A stretch of DNA of 64,000 nt from Mastigias papua (Eukaryota > Cnidaria > Scyphozoa > Rhizostomeae > Mastigiidae), in contig OZ025276.1 of assembly GCA_964019165.1 (NCBI GenBank), forward strand, positions 2,665,840-2,729,839. Reading direction: 5' to 3'. Within the stretch, counting starts at the first letter, position 1. Each line of letters starts with the position of its first letter. Of this stretch, positions 54,658 through 64,000 are shown piece after piece. The notes below the pieces were generated by a model that ran no database searches, was not told the DNA's origin, and saw nothing but the letters and a program-made list of their open reading frames with translations. A program made the translations under genes and the position numbers.

Positions 54658-55604
54658 ATGATTGAAAATTTCAATATGAACCCTTTCCATCCCTAGCCGT
54701 TTTCCCTTTTGCATAGGTAAACTGTAGGCCGTACAATGTTCGGCATCTTTGTAACTTCGCCCCTCCAGTGGTAGCGTTTTGGAATGTAACATTTCAGTTT
54801 ATGTGAAGGATAATAAGAAATTTATTGCAAATGTCCATGCAGGCTCATTCCCGCACCAGCGCGACATAGCAGCAGTCTGTCACTGCTGCCTTTTTGGCAG
54901 ATGATATTTGCTCCATTATCGTACTCCATGTAAATCGTTAAGTCGTACACGGAATGAACATACGGATAGACAGATGGGTAAATGTTATATTTGTAGTGGT
55001 TATGGTAATGCACCAATTAGAATAATGGAAGGTGTCAAGTTGTACCAATTGTGTAGACATGAGGCACTGAACAAGCAGTCACGGACATATAATGATATTG
55101 AAAACTTCATAGTTGCAACAGTTGTGAATTGGAAATTCATGGCCCCATAGATAACTGCAACTTGAAATTCTAGGAGAAATACAGGCAGGAAATCCTGCAT
55201 GCACACATCCTTATATATGTAATTTTTGTGTTTCCACTTTGGGAGAATAGGTCTTTAGGTGAGAGGTGGTGTTCCTGTAGCTGCCTATAAGTAGTGATGA
55301 ACTCTGAAGTGCGTCCATTGCCAGCCACCCCCGGTTATTGCAACCTCCACCACACAAACTGAGTTTATGACATTTCAGCCCCCCTCCCCACTAGTGCAAC
55401 CCCCCCAATAGCACTGCTTTTTAACATCACTTGACTATTCATGCATGAAAAGCCACCTGAAAGCCTGCCATTTTCTCATTTTTTAGTGATTTGTTATTTA
55501 TCCTATGTTATCGCACTGTCTGTCTCCTCATCAGATAGTGTCCTGTTATTCTTATTGTCATGACTGGTAAGTTATGAAATGAGATGGTAGTGATTTGAGA
55601 GTAG
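54658..55604. other. Merlin interior right of the nested element, no gene recognised
   Basis: About 950 bp without convincing coding sequence. Open frames here are under 85 codons and motif-free. Confidence 0.4.
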
Positions 55605-56227
55605 AATGAATATGGCATCTCTCTGTTTGTATGTTCTGCGTGACTTAGGCAAGCAAATGCACGTTTATGTGCAACTGTGTCTGCACAAGTCATGTGCCGG
55701 GGGTTACAGGCACTTATTGGCATATCCTGCTGCTCCATGCTATTACCTAACGAAAGCAAGACACTGTAAACAGAGGGTCCCCATTAGCTGTGGAATGAGA
55801 GCAGTTAATCGCCTAAGTAACGCCAGTGGTTTTGGCACCGCCAGCACACAGAGGTACACAGCATTTGGCGCCAAACTTGCACACTAAGTCTTGAAGCTGG
55901 AGGGGAAGAGGAGCTGCCTTTGCTTGCTGGTAAGTGCTCGTTTAATGTTATCAATTCAGGCTATAGCATGATGGTATATTCCAAGATAGGCATATATCAT
56001 TATTGGGTACTCTATATAGCATGCTTTTGTGCTTAGGAGAGTGTTGAGGGGAAGAGATCATGGCGGCCAGATAGTGGCCAACCATACTTGGGAGTAGAAT
56101 GCAAACATGGACCGGTCCGTTGACGGATGGTCTCATATGAAAGAGCAAGTTGAGAGCTATCATTTGGTACAATACTCATGGTCATATCCCCTCTAGTTGC
56201 CGAGAGGTGCAAAACCGTACTAGCACC
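55605..56227 (-). repeat. Merlin right terminal inverted repeat
   Basis: Reverse complement of the left TIR over its full 623 bp. On the plus strand (outward) it carries CTG|GTAAGTGC near 55930, the mirror of the donor-like site in the left TIR. Confidence 0.93.
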
Positions 56228-56235
56228 CATACCCT

Positions 56236-58599
56236 AGTCAGGATGTGGCTACATAAACGGCTGCCCTGTATGCTGTCCTGCATCGTGCATATTGCCCTGC
56301 TGTTGCAAGTGACATTCCCAAATAGTCCAAGATACAGTCCTCCCATTTCCTTAACTGTCTGCCTCTGTTTCTCTTCCCATGAATTCTGTGTTTGCATGAT
56401 TATAAAAGTGACAGGATTATGGCAAAGACAACATGAGGAAGATCCTGTAAAGCTAGATAAGGATGTAAGACAAATGATGGCATCAATGTACCCAACAGTA
56501 AACTTTGGGCCTGAAGAAGTGGCTGGGATCCCTAGAAGTCTTGATGACAATAAATGACTTAGGCATGAGAGATATACTACAGGGTTTTTTATGGATAGGT
56601 AAAAGTGTGCATCACAAGCCTCAGGCAAAATTTCAAAAGAGAGGTCATTGAGGGGAAACATTGTGAAAGTGGAAAACTACTTATTAACAACTTGGGTTCC
56701 TTATTCATGATATGGGTTGGATTTGCCTTTGTTACAAAGATATGAGGTGCAGTGAGATCAAGTGCAGCAGAAAAGCTGTATTGTGCCTCTGGTGCTGAAA
56801 ATGAAGCAGAGCAGTCCTTGGCTACTGATGTTGAGGGTCTAGGAAATGAGGATGGCTCAGAGCAAGAGATGTTTTCTTCAAAGAGAAAACTTGAGTGTTA
56901 ATCTACATCAACTTCCAGTGCAGAAGAACCAACTAGTAAATGAAAGCTCCCAGATAACAGATGCTTCAAGTCAAAAAAGCTATTCTCGTCACAACAGCGT
57001 GACCAGCATACAGTGCAGGTGGTGGAGGTTGAACTGGAAAGTAAGAATAGACACTATAGAGCAGTCAACCAAGTGACTTTAGAGAATGATTGAAACCATG
57101 GAACACTCTATTAATGTGTAGCAATTCCATTTTGTTAGTTACCTTATGCTCCACTCCACTCATTCATTCATTGCATGTTTTTCTACAGTTCATTACCATC
57201 ATTTCCTCTCGACTAACATCACACTAACATTCCATTGCGTCATAACACCTTGTTCTTTGTTCAGGTCTAATCTCACACAGTAGTTTTTCTTTAACACATT
57301 GCCAAACTTTACCTAGCCCTTCCTTTCCACCAGAGATTTTATTTACTTCATCTTTATACGTAATTCCGGGGAGCAAATAGATATACCAAATCATGATTTG
57401 TAAATAGTCAGTTGATTTCTATCGTGGTGAAGATTACATACACAAATACGATTTACTGTCTACCGGCCTGCAACGTGCATTTGTACAAAGTAGAGAGAAG
57501 TACAGTGGTGAGATCGTTCTTTTAATTATAACAAGAACTTAAAGTCTCAGTTTTGAAAATTAAAAACAATACACTCAAGAAGTGCTTAAAATTCACTGGG
57601 GCAACAATGTGGTAATTGCCTCCTTTATCTAGCGCAAGCAAGGATACCTACACCAGAATCCTCCATATTCTGTTGGACATACAACACATCAGCAACAACA
57701 ACAATAGCACATTCCGACCCCTTAAACAACATTGTTGACAACTTTACTATTCCTCATACTGAAGGAGATGAAGGTAAATCAATTTCTGAGTGAGTTTATA
57801 AGTATATATGACGTTTACTGTGAAATGTTACAGAATATGGCAAAGGGAAATACAGAATGCTGTAGAACTCTCTATGTGTGTTGAAATATATTTACTAAAA
57901 CTGGAAGTAGGTATTTCAAGTGAGTTTCCACAATCTTGGTTAGTAATGTGTGACAAAATACCAGTTTGATTACTTGCTATAACCTTTCTACATAGGGCAG
58001 TTGTTTAGTTACAAATATTTCTTGAGATAGTTCGTAAATATTTCTCTCACTATAGTTACTTTAGAGGTGTTATACATATATGATTTATTCCTAACTGCAT
58101 TGTGAATGCAATCCTGGTTTTTCCTCTCATTACAAACTTCTTTGCTTACTAACTTGTGATTCAGAGATGAGTCTCTAAATTCACAATACTTGTGTAGCAC
58201 AAAGCATTCTCAACCATGGTAGGCACATGATCAGTGCCATCAATGCCATCAAGTAACATCGGTGGATTCAAAATACTCCAGCTTGCTTTCAGTCTCTGAA
58301 AAGCACATTTCATGTCGTTTCATATCATCAAACGTCTATTAACACAATACAGTATACTATACAAAATGACAATACATAATATGAAACATTGTCTAGTCTG
58401 CATCAATAATAGAATGTCGTAAAGGAGTACTCTCCCAGTAGGCCGAAAACTAACAAGAAGAGAGCCCCTGAAATATAAATAATGATTTACTCAATAGCAG
58501 TGCATTTGCTTTCCTGGCATATGTTGTGTGATATATGTGATAGTGTTTTGTATGTTATGTTTATTTTGAATTAAAATCTAGAATATGTGTTTAGAGATG
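56236..58599. other. no gene recognised; right flank of Merlin
   Basis: Short open frames (for example 56406-56557 plus and 56661-56182 minus) show no family motif. From 58300 to 58600 the sequence is probably the 3' untranslated part of the adjacent minus-strand LINE. Confidence 0.35.
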
Positions 58600-59550
58600 C
58601 TTTGTAAATGAATATTTTAAAGTTGAATTTCTTAACTCGTCTGGGAGTTCATTCCACAATTTTGCTCCCATACCAAAAAATTAACTTTGAACCAAATTGG
58701 AGGCTATTATGAGTACGGAAGATACCTCCTTGATAAGAATGCCTTGTATGATATTCATGACAGCTGCAGGCACAAGTAAAGACATTATGAAAGCACACAG
58801 GTCCCATGTTATTAATTGATGCCAATACATAACTAAGGATTTTTGCTTGAAACACGTCCCACAGTCTCGGGAGCTTGAGGGGTTTAAATATACATAACCT
58901 TGACTATTAATGTGAAATTCCTCTCAGAGCTTTTATGTAGTCTAAATATTGGTTTAATATATGAAGCAGATGTTTGACCCCATACAATGATGCGATATTG
59001 TAAAAAAGACATAAATAATGAATTGTAAACATTGATCAAGGTGTCAGTCGCAAGAAAGTCACTAATTATGAAGAGAGAGCCACAAGTTCTAGCCAGTTCT
59101 GTAGACAGGTCAGAAAGATGGACGTTTTAATTTAGATTTTCATCAAGAAGCAGTCCCAAACAGTTTGCATACTTAGATCTATTAATATGTTCTCTGCTGA
59201 TTTTAACAACAACATCAGATGGAAAAGTCATGGCAAGAAAATGAAAAATGATATAATTAGTTTTAGTTATATTAAGTGACAAAGAATTTGCATCAATCCA
59301 TTATTTGACTAATTGTACTTCTTTGTTCGACATCTGCAGAAGCTTACTAGTAGTTTCACTTTCTACATACATATTTGTATCATCTGTATAATGATAGATC
59401 TTGATCTTATTTGATATGTTAGGTAGATCATTGATGAAGATTAGAAATAAAAGGGGCCCAAACACTGATCCCTGTGGAACACCACAAGAGATTTCCATTT
59501 TGGTGGACATGTGACCATTATTGAAAGAAACTGGCTTCAATCTCACAACA
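58600..59550 (-). pseudogene. non-LTR retrotransposon RT fragment
   Basis: The minus strand reads EISCGVPQGSVFGPLLFLIF, INDLPNIS and the catalytic box YTDDTNMYVE (usually FADD) at 59546-59301. After decayed sequence the C-terminal HEYHTRHSYQGGIFRTHNS and LQFGSKLIFWYGSKI appear at 58855-58649. Order and spacing fit a CR1/Jockey-like ORF2. It is 5'-truncated within RT and abuts piggyBac coding sequence at about 59550, so it likely inserted there. Confidence 0.8.
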
Positions 59551-60262
59551 AGGAGTGAAATGTGAAGACAGAAGGCCGGGGTTCATGTGATGCTTCTGTT
59601 GATCTTAACTCTGGAGTATCACTTCTGAGATGGTATAGCAACAGGCAAGTCCAATTTGCATGCAACGTTGCCCATATTGAGCCACTCAGAACTGTGCAAA
59701 GATGGTCTGGAAAGGAGAAAAAGTATATTGATGTACCAAGGCCCCATGTTGTTAGCCTGTATAATGGTGGTATGGGTGGTGGGGACTTTTATGATATGTT
59801 TATGGCCCTATATCGCCTGAACTATAGGAGTAAACAGGACAACATAACAGTATTTTTCTGGATCCTGGCAACTAGTGTTACAAATGCCTGGTGTCTTTAA
59901 AGGCATCACTGTATAGAGGATCAGGTGCCTGCATCTGAACAGCTCGACTTGTTGAACTTTACAAGTGAAGTTGCAGCTTCATTAGTGAAAACACAAGTCA
60001 TGGTCAGGCAGAGGGGTAGACCAAGCAGCTATCGATCTCCAAATGAAAGAATAGCTAAACGACCAAGAAAAGCACCAACTAAAGGTCCAAATGATGACAT
60101 TCGATTTGATGGTGTAGAACAATAGCCAGTTTATGGATCAGAGAGACCAAGATGTGCTCACTGCAGTGAAAAAAATAGACTTTTGTGCTCGAAATGTGAA
60201 GGTGGGCTTTGTCTGACTGCTGAGAGAAACTGGTACAAAGAGTATCATACAGAACTCTAAGC
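59551..60262 (+). pseudogene. piggyBac transposase, C-terminal part
   Basis: One register throughout with two in-frame stops (59898 TAA, 60123 TAG). Motifs: SLLRWYSNRQVQFACN, the VQRWSGKEKKYIDVPRP box, GGMGGGDFYDMFMALYR (last catalytic Asp region, GGVD usual), then LDLLNFTSEVAASL, a basic GRPSSYRSPNERIAKRPRK stretch. The Cys-rich end is RCAHCSEKNRLLCSKC and GLCLTAERNWYKEYH, the piggyBac C-terminal zinc-binding domain. The N-terminal half is missing. Confidence 0.88.
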
Positions 60263-60983
60263 CTGTTTTAGGGAGGGTTGATGTACTGTTTGTCTGCTCC
60301 TTTTATGGTTAATTTGATAAGGATAGATAAACCAGTAAACATGACTCATTTGCGTTTCATTACTTTTTTTGTATACTGACATTACCATAGTCAGCTGATT
60401 TGCCATTTTTGAAACTGAGAAGTTAAATCCGTCAAATATGATTTATTCTCTCTGTAATCAAATATAGGACTTATTTGCGGTCACATTTTGCAATTTAAGC
60501 AAAGTGGAGATGAGTTTGCTGTTTCTCAGTATTTTGAACTTTTACCTTGAATTCCTGGAAGGGCCCAGCCCCCAATTTCACTCCTACTTATCCAGGTGAG
60601 AACTTCTGTTACTTTTTCTGGATTCAACACTAAAAGTTGTGTAGAAAACCATACAGGTTGATTTTTTATTCAAGTTTGATCATAATTCAGGCATGAAAGG
60701 GTTAAGGTACCTCCCATTATTGTACTAGGAACAAATGATTTGTCACATGACCACTTAGCAGTTGTATATACTGTGTAGTTTTGATTGATTGATTAGAGAC
60801 TTTATGCTTCAATGTTATGAGCATGTCTATTTTTACCTCTCGCTCTATACCTCTTACATTTGGCAGAGAACCCTTTTCACCCAGTGTTTGCGATTTCTTA
60901 TGAGGAGACACTGGGTCTGATTAAAGGTTTAGCCACAGTTGTTTGGGACCAGAATGCAGCCATTAAATCATGTGCTGATGAAG
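60263..60983. other. no gene seen
   Basis: AT-rich spacer between the piggyBac relic and Mutator-like copy B; a piggyBac TTAA end was not identified. Confidence 0.4.
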
Positions 60984-63815
60984 GTGGTTGACCCCTCTCA
61001 TTTCACTGAAAATATAATTTTTTCCCAAATTTTTGAAAAACTCACTATGATTAGTTTGAAATATAGAGATTTTAATAGCGCAAGCAAATTTTTCAGTGAG
61101 AATACGCTTCGGAGCTAATCTGAAGTTTTCTACAACCACCCCCAAAAATGTCCTTGGCAACACCCATAGCAACGCTGTTTCTTCTTCATTTACTTAATTT
61201 TGCCCCAAAACGGGCCTTTTATCTTGTCTTGTAGTTATTTGTAGCTCTCTACGCTTTTCCAATTGATAATGAGGTTAGTGTTCATGTTACTTACATGAAG
61301 TACTTGAGCCAGAATCTATTGCTTATTGTGAGTTTGAATGAACGTTAGTGTCAGGCAATTTCAAGAGTTTTCAGAGTTTAGTTATCAAGCTGAAATGGGA
61401 AATCCACGAAACAGGAGTAGAACCAAGTCAAGAAAGCGAAAGGCTCGCTGTTCGGCTCAAGAGACTTGTGAATCAAGCAAGAAACAATGCAGACCCAATG
61501 AAATCTGTAGAAACTCATGCGATGATTCTAGGCCAGGTCCTGGTGTTATATCTCTGGATGATCAAAGGCCTTGCATCAAAACGATTGCATCTGATACTGT
61601 GGAAACGCCACTATCGAGGTCAGGCCAAAAGATAAAGATTGTTAAGGAAGCAGTCCACATAAACGATGATGAATGTGAGCAGGGCAGTGGTTTTGTTTTA
61701 TTTGATTACTCTGTTTTAGCAGAAGTATTTGCTTGCATTTGTTGCCCCTGCTGTAAAACTGATCAATTGACTCTAAAGAGGTGCACTGAAAAAAGAAGAG
61801 GATTTTGTGTAACTTTTAAACTCGTTTGTGAACTGTGTGGATGGGAAAATGAATTTTCATCATCAAAAATAGTAAATGATAAAACTAAAAGAAGCTCTGA
61901 AGTTAATGTCAGAATGGTACTAGCCTTCAGAAACATTGGTTGTGGTTACGAGTCAATACATAACTTTGCACTGGCTATGAACATGGAAAGTCCTCTGACA
62001 AGAAAGAACTATAGTAAACTAATAACACATTTACATGAAGCTTATTGTGAGGAGGCTAAAGCTAGCATGACTGAAGCTGTTGAAGAGGCTAGAAATATTT
62101 CAAATTCAAATGATTTGACAGTTAGTTTTGATGGTACTTGGCAAAAGCCTGGATATGCATCATTCAATGGTGTTGTCACTGCTATTTCAATCTCATCAGG
62201 AAAGGGTCTTGATTTTCAAGTCAAATCAAAAAAATGCAAGGCTTGTGAGAGACAAGTAACCTTGAATAGAGAGTCACTTGCTTACTTACAGTGGCAGCTC
62301 CGACATAGTGCACACTGTGCAATCAATCATACAGGATCGTCTGGGTCAATGGACGTTGAAGGTCTAAGAGACATTGTCCAGAGGAGTGAACCAAAGTGTG
62401 GTGTAAGGTACACAACATGTGTTGGTGATGGAGATTCTGCATCCCACTCAACTATTTTAGCAGAGAGGCCATATGGGCCTGATGTTATCATTGAAAACAA
62501 CGAGTGTGTTGGTCATGTACAAAAAAGGCTAGGCACACGGTTAAGGAAACTGAAGTCAAAGGTAGGGACAAGACAGTTGAAGGATGGAAAAGGAATTGGA
62601 GGTAAAGGTAGATTAACAAAAAGAATGAGTGACAAGATGCAGAACTACTATGGACTTGCTATAAGGCAAAATAAAAATAACCTGGAACAAATGATAAAGG
62701 ATGCCATGGCTGGACTTTATCATATCTCTTCATCAGACACTAACCCCCAACATGACATGTGTCCAGAAGGTGAACATTCATGGTGGGGATGGCAAAGGGC
62801 AAAAGCAACTAAGAATTACCTGTACAAACACAGAATATTCTTACCCAAAGCAATCATGGATGAAGTGCTCCCTATTTACAAAGATTTAATTTATAGGAAT
62901 TTGCTATCACGATGCCTTGAATCATACACACAGCATTCAAATGAATATTTAAATAACCTTATTTGGGCTAGATGTCCAAAACAAGTATATCAAGGTAGAA
63001 AGGTTGTGGAGTTGTGTACTGCAAGTGCAATTACACATTTCAATGATGGTGCATCATCAGTGGCCAGAGTCCTGGAATATTTGCAGATCTGCCCAGGAAA
63101 GAACACTAACTCTGCCATTAACACGCTAGATGAGAGGCGAATAAAGTAGTCTTCTAAAAAATGTGCAGCAAAGATAAGGAGAAAACAGCTCAGATCTATC
63201 AAAAAAGGGCTGTGGGATAAGGAAAAGGAGACAGAAGGCAGCATATATGAAGCCGGGGACCACTGAGACTTGAACCTTAAGACAATTCACTTTCATTAGC
63301 TTTTTCTTCAACGTACGAAAAGCGACTAGTGTAGTACCCTTTGTGACATTGATTTTTCAACATACCTCAACAGATCAGACTACAAGTTGAAAGGTAGACT
63401 CTTCACATATAATGCTAGTGCTTGAGATATTTTGGCTGTTTTCTATACACTTCAACAAGGTACATTTTGGATGGGAAGTAAACAATAATGCATTTTTTTT
63501 GCTAATATACAAGTTTTATAAAATATCTTTAGAATTAAGGAAAGTAGCCTGGCCAAACTTACTCATTCACTAGATGTTGCTTTTGCCAAGTAGTATAGCG
63601 ATTTTCAGCCAGAAGTGATATTCCTGTATGAAAAACCATTGTTACAGGTATCGCCCACTTTTTCCCTATTGTTATTGCCACCATTTTATCTACTTTGCAT
63701 ATTTACTTGAAGTATTTGCATTTTCTTCGTAATAAATCTGAGGTTGCTATATACCCCAAGTTTCACTCAGAAATTCCTTATACTGACAAATTTCCCAAGC
63801 AGAGGGGTCAACCAC
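60984..63815. mobile_element. Mutator-like element, copy B (2.8 kb)
   Basis: The ends read inward share GTGGTTGACCCCTCT (60984 and 63815) and enclose one transposase gene with short flanks. No 8-11-bp target duplication is visible next to these ends, so either the duplication has decayed or the termini extend a little further. Confidence 0.7.
61338..63267 (+). CDS. Mutator-like transposase, copy B
   Basis: Open for 603 codons to a TAG at 63147, then open in the same register for 39 more (SSKKCAAKIRRKQL...) to 63267, so one nonsense codon interrupts an otherwise full protein. Features: a basic N-terminus (about 22-40), a Cys cluster at about 133-140 and 164-167 (CICCPCC and CELC), and the Mutator-like domain. 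The domain has D265 (VSFDGTWQKPGY), the HCAINHTGSSGSMD box (about 326-339), D364/D366 (CVGDGDS) and NECVGHVQKRLGTRLR (about 386-401). M20 is another possible start. The relative at 14733 is more decayed. Confidence 0.87.
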
Positions 63816-64000
63816 ATTAACCCAACTTGTGTCTGCAGTGACAGACCTTTTGACGTATGTTGGTTAGTCATTGTCTACTCATCCTTCGAGTTCTCTGCAT
63901 CTGCCGAACCTCACACTTCCCGAATGTACTGGGACTGAAGACCTCTATCACTTTTCGGAGCAGCTCATGCAGGTCTTACAATCGTCTGGTGTTCCTATGC
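63816..64000. other. window edge, no gene called
   Basis: Only a short plus-strand frame reaches the edge; I could not assign it. Confidence 0.3.

Larger units (their letters stand above)
38618..56227. mobile_element. giant Merlin-type DNA transposon (17.6 kb) with 623-bp TIRs
   Basis: CATACCCT is duplicated exactly at 38610-38617 and 56228-56235. The inverted ends read inward GGCGCTAGTACGATTTTGCA and GGTGCTAGTACGGTTTTGCA, and the match continues for 623 bp on each side (38618-39240 and 55605-56227) with about 5% differences in the outer 320 bp by eye. An open Merlin/IS1595-like transposase lies at 40943-42028. Merlin elements make 8-9-bp duplications and often begin with GG, which fits. Most of the length is a second element nested at about 42318-54657. 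Confidence 0.92.

Noticed and set aside
54565..54792. 75-codon frame with repeated MQIGA
   Set aside because: It is only a translation of the ATGCAAATAGGTGC repeats in the KDZ-like TIR.
56182..56661. 159-codon minus-strand frame overlapping the Merlin right end
   Set aside because: It crosses the transposon boundary and part is translated TIR, so it cannot be an ancestral gene.

Overview
This window is eukaryotic and almost certainly metazoan. It holds no operons or bacterial-type genes. Coding pieces are separated by AT-rich non-coding DNA, at least one gene shows GT-AG introns, and nearly everything recognisable is a eukaryotic transposable element. The mix (PIF/Harbinger, IS4EU-like, Mutator-like, P element, hAT-like, piggyBac, Merlin, KDZ-like, Penelope, gypsy and non-LTR retrotransposons) suggests a transposon-rich aquatic invertebrate such as a sponge or cnidarian; I cannot narrow it further. 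I found no convincing host gene, tRNA, rRNA or CRISPR array.

Layout, left to right. 1-7160 is a three-level nest: a minus-strand gypsy retrotransposon (4678-~7160) is broken in RNase H by Harbinger-B (1-145 plus 3546-4674), which is itself broken in its transposase by the complete Harbinger-A (146-3542). Next come a decayed LINE ORF1, a ~166-bp tandem satellite (7950-8720) and an IS4EU-like element with a transposase relic and a Myb-like partner gene (8863-12207). After an unrecognised decayed region lies a Mutator-like transposase pseudogene (14733-18866), split by a 2,020-bp hAT-like non-autonomous element. A THAP/P-element relic (~20760-22400) follows, then a TIR element with an 11-bp target duplication carrying another hAT-like insertion at its edge (22412-25288). 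Penelope-like RT fragments, one split by a Harbinger-B deletion derivative, occupy 25500-27230, and a third hAT-like element lies at 28649-30269. A gypsy gag with an inverted integrase scrap (31347-32255) precedes an uncharacterised transposon protein (32550-36190) split by a 1.9-kb LINE.

The centrepiece is 38618-56227, a 17.6-kb Merlin-type element with 623-bp terminal inverted repeats, a perfect 8-bp target duplication and an open transposase gene. Nested inside it (about 42318-54657) is a KDZ-like element with long, internally repetitive inverted repeats built around ATGCAAATAGGTGC. This inner element encodes, on the minus strand, a spliced SGNH-hydrolase-like gene and a series of reading frames with two Ulp1/C48-like protease folds, C2H2 fingers, a SWIM finger, a SAP-like motif, a DDE-like core and a PHD finger. 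The frames are broken by several shifts and at least one stop.

Right of this are a LINE RT fragment inside a piggyBac C-terminal relic (58600-60262) and a second Mutator-like copy with matching termini (60984-63815). Most genes here are pseudogenes. The exceptions with intact frames are the two Harbinger-A genes, the Merlin transposase and most of the second Mutator-like transposase.
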